A DNA stretch of 64,000 nt from the NCBI GenBank assembly GCA_023935145.1, contig CM043705.1, positions 53,423,584 through 53,487,583 of the forward strand. Direction: 5' to 3'. Shown piece by piece: positions 41,301 to 53,071 of the stretch (positions are counted from its first letter, which is position 1; each line of letters opens with the position of its first letter). Source of the stretch: Bretschneidera sinensis. Lineage: Eukaryota > Streptophyta > Magnoliopsida > Brassicales > Akaniaceae. A model generated the notes under the pieces. It saw only the letters and a program-made list of their open reading frames with translations. It ran no database searches and had not been told where the DNA came from. Position numbers and translations under genes: made by a program.

Positions 41301-43354
41301 ATTCTAGAGCCTACCTTGACCATGATATGTTCGCTATTATGTCAGGCCCAACTATTGCAGCCATTTCTGTTGTTTTTGATCATACAGAACATGAAGATGT
41401 TTACCAGACATGTATTGATGGATTCTTAGCTGTTGCAAAAATTTCAGCATGCCATCATCTTGAAGATGTACTGGATGACCTGGTTGTGTCTCTCTGTAAG
41501 GTCACAACCCTTCTGAATCCATCATCTGTCGAGGAACCTGTGCTAGCCTTTGGTGATGACACGAAAGCGAGGATGGCAACTGTGACTGTTTTTACAATTG
41601 TGAATAGATATGGTGATTATATCCGTACAGGTTGGAGAAACATTCTGGACTGCATCTTACGGTTGCACAAGCTTGGTCTTCTTCCGGCTCGCGTGGCTAG
41701 TGATGCGGCTGATGAAACTGAGCTCCCTGCTGACCCTGGACATGGGAAGCCTATAACAAATTCTTTGTCTTCAGCTCATACGCCTTCAATGGGAACTCCA
41801 AGGAGATCTTCTGGATTGATGGGCCGGTTCAGTCAGCTCTTATCACTTGACACAGAGGAGCCAAGATCACAACCTACTGAACAACAACTTGCTGCTCATC
41901 AACGCACTCTTCAGACAATTCAAAAATGCCACATTGACAGCATATTTACAGAAAGTAAGTTTTTGCAAGCTGAATCTTTATTGCAGCTTGCACGTGCGCT
42001 CATTTGGGCTGCAGGGCGACCACAGAAAGGGAGCAGCTCTCCCGAGGATGAAGATACTGCAGTTTTCTGCCTGGAGTTGCTCATTGCAATTACCCTGAAC
42101 AACCGGGATAGGATTGTGCTTCTGTGGCAGGGTGTTTATGAGCATATAGCCAATATCGTTCAGTCAACTGTGATGCCCAGTGCGTATGTAGAGAAGGCTG
42201 TTTTTGGTCTCCTTCGAATCTGCCAGAGGCTGCTTCCTTATAAAGAGAACCTGGCTGATGAACTTCTGAGGTCACTGCAGCTTGTCTTGAAGCTGGATGC
42301 CCGGGTAGCTGATGCATACTGCGAGCAAATTACTCTGGAAGTAAGTAGGCTAGTGAAAGCAAATGCTACTCACATAAGGTCCCAGATGGGGTGGAGGACA
42401 ATCACATCCCTACTTTCAATCACGGCTCGGCACCCAGAAGCTTCCGAAGCAGGATTTGATGCACTATGTTTTATTATGTCTGATGGAGCTCACTTGTTAC
42501 CAGCCAATTATATTCTCTGTGCAGATGCTGCAAGGCAGTTTGCTGAGTCTCGTGTTGGGCAGGCAGAGCGTTCTGTTCGTGCACTAGATCTTATGGCGGG
42601 TTCTGTTGAGTGTTTGGCAAAGTGGGCCCGTGAGACTAAAGAAGCAATTGGAGAGGAGGAAGCTGTGAAAATGTCTCAGGATATAGGGGAGATGTGGCTG
42701 AGGCTTGTGCAGGGACTAAGAAAAGTTTGTTTGGACCAGAGAGAAGAGGTTAGAAACCATGCTCTTCTGTCATTGCAGAAGTGCTTGACAGGAGTGGATG
42801 GGATCCAACTTGCTCATTGTTTGTGGTTACAATGTTTTGATCTCGTTATCTTCACGATGCTTGATGACTTGCTTGAAATCGCTCAGGGACATTCCCAAAA
42901 AGACTACCGAAACATGGAAGGCACGCTTATTCTTGCCGTGAAGCTACTGTCAAAAGTGTTTTTACGGTTACTCCATGACCTCTTGCAGTTGACGACATTC
43001 TGCAAGCTATGGCTGGGTGTTCTCGGCCGAATGGAAAAATATATGAAGGTAAAAGTAAGAGGCAAGAAAAGTGAGAAGCTTCAGGAAACCGTGCCTGAGC
43101 TCCTTAAGAACATCTTGCTTATGATGAAGACAAGCGGAGTGCTTGTGCTGAGAAGTGCTTTAGGTGGGGATAGCTTGTGGGAACTAACATGGCTTCATGT
43201 GAATAATATTGCTCCTTCTTTGCAAGCTGAGGTGTTCCCTGATCAAGATTCGGAGCAGTTGCAGCTTAAGCAGGGTGAAACAGCTGAAGGTTTTGTGTCT
43301 GATGAAGCAGTTTCAGCCCCATCAAATGAAACGATGGCCTCTGAAGCAGGTTAA
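38383..43354 (+). CDS. GNOM: GNOM-type ARF guanine-nucleotide exchange factor
   Basis: Two coding exons, 38383-39117 and 39686-43354, joined phase 0, giving 1467 aa (Arabidopsis GNOM 1451). The start MGRLKLQSGI matches the family; the longer upstream frame is intron or UTR. Domains: DCB dimerisation about 1-246, HUS with the YANLDCD box near residue 470, Sec7 about 561-756, then HDS domains. The glutamic finger is E662 in FRLPGESQ. M700 in SLIMLNTDQ matches the Met that makes Arabidopsis GNOM brefeldin-sensitive (M696). It activates ARF GTPases on Golgi/endosomal membranes and supports polar recycling of PIN auxin carriers (family knowledge). The frame is intact across 3.7 kb. Confidence 0.97.
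39118..39685 (+). other. GNOM: GNOM intron
   Basis: GT at 39118, AG at 39684-39685 (TTGTGCAG). 568 bp, phase 0, after ...SQQE and before IGGLDNDY. The position matches the single coding intron I recall in Arabidopsis GNOM. No other feature inside. Confidence 0.85.
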
Positions 43355-45041
43355 CATATTGTACAGTATTTTTCCGTTCTGAATTGGTTTGTTAATGCAT
43401 GTTGTTAAGGGAGCTCATGATCAGGATCATCAAATTGCTATTTTTCGAGGTATTCAGATGATGGATAGGGGGTGCTAGTAAAGATTCACCAGATCTTAAT
43501 ATCGGTTGGAGCTGCTAGGTGCAAATTGGCACAATAGAAGGGAACTGATAGGTTGGGATTTTTTTAAAAATCTGGACAGGTTGGTTAGTCTCTAGGTACC
43601 CCCATATTCAACTTTTGGTTCAGTGCTCAATCACGGAGAAATCTCGCCGGAGTGTATTTTCCATAGCATAAAGTGGTATTGTCTGAAGAAAGAAGATGTT
43701 AATAGTTCTCTAGGTTCTTCTAGTGTTTCTGCAGCGGACTTAAACCTATATGTCTTGTTACTTTGAATATCTGGAAGGGGAAGAACTGACCCATCATCAT
43801 CCTGAGAATTTAAGCCTATAAATTTGTAGTATTGGCTTTGCTTATCGATGTACAGAAGTCTAAAATTGAAACTTAAAAAGTAGATTTTACTTGACGTGAT
43901 GATGAAATGTCTTGTTCATTATGTCATGCATGCTGTAAAATAACCTAGTTTTGTGAACTTATACTTATCACCGGAATTAACAATTTATGCTTGAATTTTG
44001 TGGGAAACGGTTTTCATGAAATATAGAGTACCAGCATTGAATTATTGGAAAAGTGTGACCGATAACTCTTGAAGCTCGAGATCGAATTTAGGATGTGCCG
44101 GTGAACAAGGGAGATATAAGCTCAGCCTACTGTCCCTATAACACTAATCCTTCTTTCTTTCTTTGATAATTGAAGGTGAGAGATTCAAAGATGCTCCCAA
44201 CTTCTTTAGATGGGTGATAACATGACAACATTATATCTTCGGAAGAAATAAAAAACTTCATGAATTTTTCTTCATTTTTTTTAATCAATTAGAATGCATT
44301 ACAAGTTTCCCTATTTTTTATTTTCTTATACTGGAATTCTAAATTTGAGGGCATATATTTATTTTATAGTGGTAGATAAGCTAACCATATTCATACAAAT
44401 CCTTTTTTTATCATTTTTTTTTATAATTTCGAGAATGTGGTTGTATTTAATTCTTTTTTTATATTGTATTTAAAGATGTTTTCATGGGTGTATGACACAT
44501 CTTTCCATCCTAAATGATATTATGGTAAAATATTTTAACTTTATGATTGGTTGTGAAACATTATTTCAGCTCAATTTTAATTTCAAATTTTAATTTTAGA
44601 GGACCAAATGTAAAATAAATTGTTTGACTCAAAAATCTTTTTTTCTTTTAGAAAATGGCTAAAAATCTTTTCTTAATTATTTTTGTTCAGCATTTTTTTT
44701 CCTTCTTGATCCAATATTTTTTATCGGCTATTGTGTATTTCACACTTGACAGACAAACGTAACCCCATAGAAAATCTCTGTGTCCGAAACGGACGCGTAT
44801 TTTACTCCGCCGGGCGAAATTTGTACGCTTTCTGCTCCAGTGTTCTCTCTCTCCACTCAATTCTGACTTTCTAACAGTCGCAGAAATACCTTAGAACTCG
44901 ATTGGGTTTATTTTATGATCTGACAATAAGGAGGACACCACTGTCCTTCTTCTTTTCGATTGGGGTTTCAGATCCAAATCTCCTTTTTAACTGGATTGGG
45001 TTTTGAGATCCAAATCATTTTACTTGCATCTTTGGGAGAAG
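43355..45041 (+). other. GNOM 3' UTR, intergenic region and VTI12 leader
   Basis: No gene recognised. The first 500 bp should be the GNOM 3' UTR. 44200-44760 is AT-rich. 44820-45041 has a CTCTCTC-rich leader typical of plant 5' UTRs before the VTI12 ATG. Confidence 0.5.
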
Positions 45042-47262
45042 ATGAGTGAGGTCTTTGAAGGTTACGAGCGCCAGTACTGCGAGCTCTCCGCTAATCTCTC
45101 CAGAAAATGTAACTCAGCTTCTCTCATTCCTGATGCAGGTACAGAATACTTGATTTATTTTTCAAATCTTATCTGTCTTTGATTTGGACCCAAAAAGTTT
45201 TTAGCATGGATAAACACCCAAATAAATCTTATCTTGTTATGTGATTCTTACTTGGGTTTCAATTTCTTTCCATACGATTTGTTAGAATTTCTGTATCTTG
45301 TATGTTTACAGTCTTATATGTATCTGGTGGTGAATTATGCCGTATAAATCTACTTGCTGATTGTAGCTTATGGCAGACGATGGGTTTCAGGGGTGACCAT
45401 TCTGTGGAGTGTTGAGGGGGGTTGGGAACGAAACCATGCATCAAAATTTTGATAGCTTGTTCCTTTTTGGTTACTGTGAGAATTTTGACTAATCTTCTCA
45501 CTTGGAGAAGGTGCTTCACTTGAGGGTTGTAGTCAATGTGAATCTTCCACAGAGTAATGGGTATTTCAATGCGGATGTTGTGCTTATACATCTGACTAGT
45601 TACAACAGTTGCAAGTGCTATTTTGATCCACTATAGTTTTATGAAATTATTTATCTAGTTAGAAGAAGCTCTTTGTAAGTTTTTGTTGAAATTGTTACAT
45701 GCTGTTTACGGGGCTTCCATGCTTGTTTGAGTTATGACTGTAATGGAATGGGAATGGGTCTTGTATTGATTTACTTTTGCAGATGAGAAGGAGGAAAAGG
45801 TTTCTGAGATAAAGTCTGGACTAGATGATGCCGATGTTTTGGTACTGTCTGGATAAACTTTATCACATCCTCTATGCTCATAGATTTCTATTCCTCCTTC
45901 ATTTTGTTGGATCTTTGTTATGATATCTTTTTGGGTTTTGGAAGATTCGAAAAATGGACCTTGAGGCAAGAAGTTTGCAGCCAAGTGTGAAGGCTATGCT
46001 TCTTGCTAAGCTAAGGGAATATAAATCTGACCTGAATCAGTTGAAGAGGGAGTTCAAAAGAAATTCATCCCCTATTGCTAATCAGGCTGGCCGTGGAGAG
46101 TTGCTGGAATCTGGAATGGCAGATCCACATACAGTATGTCTTGATTATGCTATCTCAGTTTCTGATTGTATCTGTATTTCATGGAAATTCTTCAAGGAGA
46201 TTTTGTGATTTACTTAATATTATAACAGAGCTGAGATTCAGATTATTTGTTCAAATTGAGGGCAGTGGTCCTTTGATATTTGCTTTATCCATCTGTCAAC
46301 TCCTGCATCTTGGTATAAGTACTTGCTATATGTTGTTTGATTTATCTATCCTTATATCTCAATATAGCTAAATAAACATCTGTTCATTGGTGCATCACTT
46401 TCTGCCGGTTTTTTCATTTTCATAACTGACATATTTTTGGATTGCCTAGAATGGGAAATACAATTCCAACCTTTTAATTTCAAATGGCTGTCTAAGGTAC
46501 TTTGAAAAGTGTAAGAACTTATACTGACAGTTGTTGAAATTTCTTTCTTACCATTCAGTTTCACTGAAATGATGATAGCTGAATTTGTTTGATGTCCTGC
46601 TACTTAAATTGTTACATGGCAGATGTCACGCTGATGTTTGTCTTTTATTTGATTTGTGCAAAAATTTATAGTGACTGATAAACACTGGTACAGGTTGCTG
46701 CTGATCAAAGAGAAAGAATGGCTATGTCAGTAGAGAGACTAAACCAGTCAGGTGATAGGATCAAGGAGAGTAGAAGAACCATACTGGAGACAGAAGAGCT
46801 TGGTGTCTCAATTCTTGAAGATCTGCACCAACAGCGTCAAACTCTTTTACATGCCCATAACAAGGTATCATATACAGTCTTATTTTTTTAGAGTTGGGGG
46901 ATTGTCCAGCATGTTTGCTTGTCAGTTTCAGTTGTGTCAGTCGGGTCACTATTCTTCTTCATTTTGGTTTGCAATTAGCCAACCTTTAATGGATATCATT
47001 TCCATACTCCAGTGGACAATAAGGACTAACATGTTAACAATAATAGGAGAATATTGGGATGTTGACTTATGATTTTATTTTAATTCTTTATTTTGTTCTT
47101 TTATAGCTCCATGGGGTCGATGATGCCATTGACAAGAGTAAAAAAGTCTTAAGTGCCATGTCACGGAGAATGTCCAGGAACAAATGGATTGTTGCTTCAG
47201 TTATCGTAGCTCTTGTCATTGCAATTATCCTTATCCTCTTTTTCAAGCTTTCTCATCACTAA
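45042..47262 (+). CDS. VTI12: VTI12-type Qb-SNARE
   Basis: Five exons: 45042-45138, 45783-45841, 45945-46133, 46694-46864 and 47107-47262, all with GT-AG junctions, 223 aa (Arabidopsis VTI12 222). The N-terminal Habc region begins MSEVFEGYERQYCELSANLS. The central block IRKMDLEARSLQPS is VTI12-like rather than VTI11-like. The SNARE motif spans about residues 130-192, with the zero-layer Gln in the DLHQQRQTLL block. A C-terminal anchor (about 199-218) ends FKLSHH. It forms part of SNARE complexes at the trans-Golgi network, endosome and vacuole (family knowledge). No disruption is seen. Confidence 0.95.
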
Positions 47263-48935
47263 TTTACCTGTGGAATCACTTGGCTATGAGTAATGTTTTC
47301 TGCTGCTTTATGTCCATGTTGTATATATAATGACTAACCATATAATGGTCTTATCTCTCATATGTCATCATGTTTCAAATGTATTTTTAAGATGGTCTGT
47401 GCCCTTTCAATTGTATTGCTTTCACTCATTCAAAAAGGAAACTTGTCCTGTATTGATGGTACCACTTGTACAATCAACTTATGGTCACACATTTTCTGTA
47501 GACGTGAATGTATGAAACTAAGTGAAGAGAATAATTTGCATGCTTCTGTCAAATCATGTCTAATTTCATATCGGTCTGTGGAACCAAACGCTGGATACAT
47601 TTTCAGTTTGTTAATTCCTTTTTCTTATATCATATTTTCATCCTACCGATCACTGTTTTATCTCATTTTGTTGTTATCTATATCTAAATTCAAAACTACT
47701 GTATTAAGAAGCATGTGCACATGACATATAGACTTAGAAGCCCAAGAAGTTACTAGTTTGTGGTTCATATTTCCTATGGGGCATTTTGATCAACAAGTTC
47801 AGAACATAGGTGATTCTGTTTATGATGCTATTCAAAAGTAAGTTATGGTGACACTGCAAAGGAAAGCCAGAGGGTGAAAATGTGCATTCTTTAATTCATG
47901 TTCCTGATTGTAGGATTATGAATGAATAACATTCACTTCACCTTGATGCATAGTCACAGAAACAGCGTTTCAGGTTGTTTGTAATGCTTGCAGGGACTGT
48001 TCTGATAAGCTCACATGCTTCTAAATTAATTAGCTTATGTTTTATTATTGATATGCAATTGTTAGTGATCCTCGTTTTGGTTGCGGCAGAGTTGAGATTT
48101 GGTGGTGTGATAAGAATAAGAAACGAAGAGCAATGAGAGAGCTTTATTTTAACACACTTTCATGAGATGTTTTCTTCATACTATTTCTAATATTACTCAT
48201 AAAAAACTTCACTGATACAGCCATGCCAGCATCTATTACCAGTTTGTTGCTCTGGATTCAGAAGTTTTTGGTCAGTTACCAGTACACCTTCATGTAGTTA
48301 TCACTGCACTATCTTTTCGTTTTTGGTCAAGTTACCAGTACATCTTCATCTAGTTATCACTACACTACCCATGTAGTTACTAGTTGATTAATGATTACTT
48401 CCGTTAAATCAGTGGAGATTAACACTTAATGGGTGCAATTTCTTATGGTTTCTGCCAATTTGGTATTGCATTTGATGTTAGTGATTAATCATTTTACAAA
48501 AGCTCTCATACTAACTCCAAAATTTAGTTTTTTGGGGGGCGGAATTATGAAGACGTTCCTGATAGCTTGATGCATTTTCGCATTGTGACACATAATCTCT
48601 TATAGTTTTTTAACTCGAGATTATATTGTTAAAATTTTAATCAGAAATTATCAAAATATCTTTTTTATATAATTATACATTCTTTGTGCCTTTTAAAATA
48701 TTTACTTGGATTAGTAAAAGATAACAAATTTTATTTTGTGAGTTGCATTTATAGAAACAATGAATATCATAAACTAATTAACGATTGAAAATGAATTATT
48801 ACTCCATATTCGATTGTATAAATCATAAGATTTGTTGTGTAACAAATATTTTTTTATCAAGTTACGTAGAAAAATGATGGTAAGTGTTTGATTTGAGTCT
48901 TTTCGTAGAGAGGCTGAAGAATTTTTTTCTCTCAT
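47263..48935 (+). other. VTI12 3' UTR and intergenic region
   Basis: No gene recognised. Short open frames here lack domains and codon signal. 48630-48860 is very AT-rich. Confidence 0.5.
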
Positions 48936-48953
48936 ATGTATGAACTTATAGGC

Positions 48954-49031
48954 TTAGTTGCTTGCGCTACCCTAATGTTTGGGGTAGTTGCTTGCGCTAC
49001 CCTAATGTTTGGGGTAGTTGTGAGCGCTACA
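48954..49031 (+). repeat. 30-bp tandem repeat, two perfect copies plus partials
   Basis: Units at 48961-48990 and 48991-49020, identical, with partial copies on either side (TTAGTTG before, GAGCGCTAC after). Because the period is a multiple of three, a short + strand frame (48936-49148) repeats the hydrophobic peptide VACATLMFGV twice. No known family. Confidence 0.85.
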
Positions 49032-49689
49032 GCCATAGGTTTCGGATTTGTAGCAATTACCCGACCAAATCTCTCTTTCAATTTGGGTAAACGAATTAAT
49101 TTTGATTTCAAAAACTTTCACATGTCTATCGTACATTGGTTCTCTTGAAAAACTAATTAAAAAATAAATAAATAAATTTCTTCTTCGCATTATCTTCTCC
49201 TTTTTTGTTTGAAAGGCACATTGTAGATAACAAATGGAATCAAAAAGCTCAAGCAAGTCGACACATCAAGCAAATCCACATCCAAAAAATGAAGCCTATA
49301 AACCCGAAAAAGCAAGCATATAAACCTAATAACTAGAAGCATGCTTGCTTGATTTCTCTAGGTGCCGATTCTTCGTTGATAACAAACGAAATAAAAGAAC
49401 AAAAGCAAATTCACACCCAAAAAATAAAGCAAATCCACAACAACAAAAAAATTAAGCTTACAAACCCTTAAAAAAAAGCATATAAACCCCAAAAATCTTA
49501 GCATATAAGCTCAAAAAATCAAGAATATAAACTCAGAATAATCAAATAAATAATTCCCAAAATGTTGAATGTCGTATCTATTTAGAATCAAAGAAGACAC
49601 GATCTGTCACAAAAGTTGCGTCGGATCTGAATAAAAGTAGTAGCAGTCTGACACGTGACTAGTTCATATTTAGACCTTTATTTTTTGGA

Positions 49690-49857
49690 TTTTGGTTGTT
49701 TCAATTTAAGGAGAGAACGATACCCTCAATTTTAATCAACCTCAATCAAAATTTTAATTTGGTAGTACAATCTTATTTATTCAAAATAATAAAATAATTG
49801 AGATTCATTAAAATTAAGAATAATGTCCCATTCTTAAATTGAGATAATCAAAATTTT
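49690..49857. mobile_element. Possible MITE with about 47-bp imperfect inverted repeats
   Basis: The left arm near 49692-49738 and the right arm near 49810-49856 (reversed) both read TTTTG-TT--TTCAATTTAAG and end in CAATTTTAAT or similar. I estimate about 70% match by eye. No clear target duplication was found. Confidence 0.4.
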
Positions 49858-50676
49858 TGTTTTTGTGTTTTACTTTTGTAATAAAAAAATTGATATATTT
49901 TTTAAATTTTAATTTTGTATAAAAACAAATAATTGATTGACAAGTGTTTTATTTTGCTATCAAAATAAACCAAAAAGTGTCAATTACAATAATTTCTTAA
50001 CGAAAATTGTTTCCGACTAAAACTTAGAGTTGCCCTTGCAAGTACCCCAACATTAGGCAATTAAGCCCTTTTTTAATATCTAAAATCTCAATCCAAAAAG
50101 GATATATGTATAATTTACTTTTTAAAGTAGAAATTTTTTATTTTTTGGAAATGCAAAATGATACGCTGAAAATAGTTTTCCTCCATTGAACAATTACTGG
50201 TACATTGAAATAGATTACTGAGTGGGTTTTGTCCTTTTTCTTCATTGAGTGGGTTTCATGGACCCAAGTACCCATGACCCACCATAATAAAAATCCGCAG
50301 ATCCACCGTAGCACTACAGAAGTAAAGCCACAGCTTACTTCTCCCTGACGACACATTAGCTAAGTTACAGAGTCCTTCACGCCGAGAAATTCTCCCATTT
50401 CCCACCTGTTCGACCATATTACCCGGAGAAGAACTCTTAGAAGAAAAACCCTCATCAATTGAAGATTAATTGATCAAAATAATAATAAAAAACAATAGAA
50501 AAGGAGAAAAACTCAGCTTGATAGCATAACCATGGATTCATTGGCATGAGTCTCACCTTCTATAGTCCTCCCACCCAGTAACCATCCCGTCCCTTTACCT
50601 CGGCGGCAAGTCTGTGTTTCTTCTTCGCGCTCCAAAAACGCTCTTCTTCTTCCTCGCTTCTCCTCTTTGTTTCGCT

Positions 50677-51275
50677 TGCTGATACTGCTAAAATACGACT
50701 CTCCCATAGGATGACGACACGTGGATCGTCGTGATCCCAGAATGTAAGGAGACACGCAGACAATCCAGACTCAGACAATTGGATATCCAGGTCATGACCG
50801 CCCTTCAGGGCATCATTGCCTCCTGGGCCTCCACGTCATCACCCTCCAGGTTATTTTGGCCTCCAGCTGGGCCTCCACGTCAACACCGCCCTCCAGGTAT
50901 TTTGGTCCCAACTGGGCCTCCACGTCACCACCGCCCTCCGGATCATCATTATCCAATCAAGTTGGGACGTCGGGTCGAAACACCGTCTTAACGCATAAAC
51001 GGGGCTCTGGAATAAGCCTAGCTGGGCCTCATAGGCATCGTTACCGTGGGTTGGTATCCACCACAGCCGCCCCTGGCCCACTGCCGCCTTCGAAACCCTT
51101 TTAGACTTGGTAAGCAGTCCAGAGGGGGCATTCAGTTTTTCAGTTTTACAAGCGGATACACTTTGAGCTTTCCCTAACTTAAGCCCTTCGGAGCATCCTC
51201 GCCCGTCGACCCGGCAGGTCTCCTCCCGTGCTTACGATATGTGCAGGCATCTACAACAATCCTTTGATACCAGCA
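50677..51275 (+). repeat. Solo LTR of the Tat-type element
   Basis: 599 bp, TGCTGATACTGC to GATACCAGCA, with TGCTG terminal inverted bases. It aligns by eye with the Tat LTR at 25889-26610. Three tandem 44-45-bp units each contain CCACGTCA (50831, 50875, 50920). The TATA position reads CCTTTTAGAC, so the LTR promoter is likely dead. No Tat internal sequence flanks it. Confidence 0.75.
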
Positions 51276-53071
51276 GCTATGATGGTAACCTGTTTTCTCT
51301 TTTAAGTTTTCGTATCAATTGTTCACGTTGTTTTTTTGGTGGGTTGGTTTCTTTTGTGATTTTGTAATGATTTCATCTTCATTAATAAAACTTCTTGGAG
51401 AATCCCTTCATTTGACTTTAAATCCCATTTTTTTGGTGCATGTGGTGACATAAAATATACCGAGTGTTTGGTACTTTAAATCCTCTGTTTCAATAGTGAA
51501 GCAATTAGTATTTTGATATACTTGCTCCTTTTTCTATCATGAGTAAGTTCCAGTTGAATTTTAATTCTCAAGGTTGCAGGATTGTAGCTCTGAGCAGTCC
51601 ACAGAGTTTCAAATTTCAATTGAATTTTAATCCTCAAAGTTGTTGTTTACTCTAGGAAATTTTTAGGGAATCCAAAACTATTAATTTTTGCATCTTGAAT
51701 TGATTGGCAAGTAGTTTCAACTCGTAGCCATCTGAAGTGCCAGTATGTTAGTTACTTTAATTTCAATATGTATTTGTTTACATTTTATTGAATAAAAAGA
51801 CACCCTAGCTCAAAGCCTATACTAAGAATGTAACTAAAAGAATTAATGTTCCATCTAATGGCAAGATTTTTTTATTGTTAAAACCAACACACAAATCTCG
51901 AACCTCTGTCCATTTAGTGGACAGGAAAACGTGGTTACCAACGCTCCAAAGCGGGTACCTAATGGCAAGAGATTACTTGTTTTAGTAATGCCTTGAACTG
52001 AACGGAAGATACTTATTGAAAAGTATAATAAAACTGCAGGATCAACCTTACCTTGAAAGACTATTCCATTGATAGAGTAATGTTGCACTAGACCTAGAAT
52101 ATATTGAACTATAGTAGATCTGAGGAACAAACAGTGCTGCATTGAGTAATGTAAGCACTGATTTAAGCGTGCTTACCAAACGACGCTATAAGGTCAGTAA
52201 TGATACTTAATGTGTCTATTTGGTGAACCTAATCAAACATGCACTTTGCATACATGGTATTAATGTATTATTATAAACTATTAATTCACACTTTTGCAAT
52301 AAGACATTTTGGTTCCCTCTGCGATTAGCTTGAGGTCAATTCTGTCCTTTAATTATTGCCCTACCTAACTTCTTTGAGCTTAGTTGAACAAATCTTCTTT
52401 GATCTCCTCTTGTGCTAATATCCTCTTTGTTTTGCTAGCAGTTAAACTGTTTATTGTCTTTGCATTTTGGCAGAAAATAACTGATGTAATATATGTTGTT
52501 ATCGAAATCCTAGGAGAAGGAAATATGTATGTATAGTTTATGTTTCTCGGAAGTGCAGATTATGTATGGAACATCATAGAGATGTGCATTTTTTTATGGT
52601 TGCTTAACAACTTACTATTTTTTCTAGCAGGTTGAAGAATTAATATTGCCTTTCCCCTGTTTTTTCCTTCCCCTGCCCCACCACTCTTTTTTTTTCTTCA
52701 GAGAGATATTGCTTTATTTCCCCCCCCCCCCCCCCCTCGCCCCTCTGTCTCCCTCTGTCTCTCTGAATGCTAGTATTCATCTGTATTCCTTGGTCGAATC
52801 TACCTGTTTTTATATCGACGGTACTCATCATGGCTGGAAGGTGTTTGATGATATCATATGTTCTGCTTCTTTAAGGCTTCCATTGATATATATGATGTCA
52901 TATTTTCTTCTGTAAAGCCTTACAACTTTTCTCCCTCTTGTTTTGCAGGTGTTTGATCTTTGTCATAAAATGAGAGCTTTTGCTGTGTGCTTCCGCAGGG
53001 GAAGGATACCTCCATTGCCCCAAAGCCTTGAGCTTAACCTGAGGGCCCGTAAGCGATCCCTTGAAGACTAA
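51276..53071 (+). CDS. Small unidentified gene, 3' exon seen (start uncertain)
   Basis: The exon at 52949-53071 opens after TTTTGCAG and encodes VFDLCHKMRAFAVCFRRGRI, then P-P-L-P-Q-S-L-E-L-N-L-R-A-R-K-R, ending L-E-D and TAA (41 codons). The basic, motif-like sequence and good acceptor suggest a real terminal exon. Upstream, GCTATGATG|GTAACC at 51276-51284 is a possible first coding exon ending in phase 0. That would give only about 43 aa, and other 5' exons before the LTR (50340-50676) are possible. I do not recognise the family. Confidence 0.4.
52720..52736 (+). repeat. Poly(C) tract, 17 C
   Basis: An uninterrupted run of 17 C followed by C/T-rich sequence with CCCTCTGTCTC units to about 52765. 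Lies in the putative intron before the exon at 52949. Confidence 0.95.

Noticed and set aside
40282..42317. Several minus-strand open frames of 60-75 codons opposite GNOM
   Set aside because: They are shadows of the long GNOM exon, with no domain or independent start context.
47362..47724. + strand 120-codon frame after VTI12
   Set aside because: Lies in the likely 3' UTR/intergenic region; composition is AT-rich and there is no domain.
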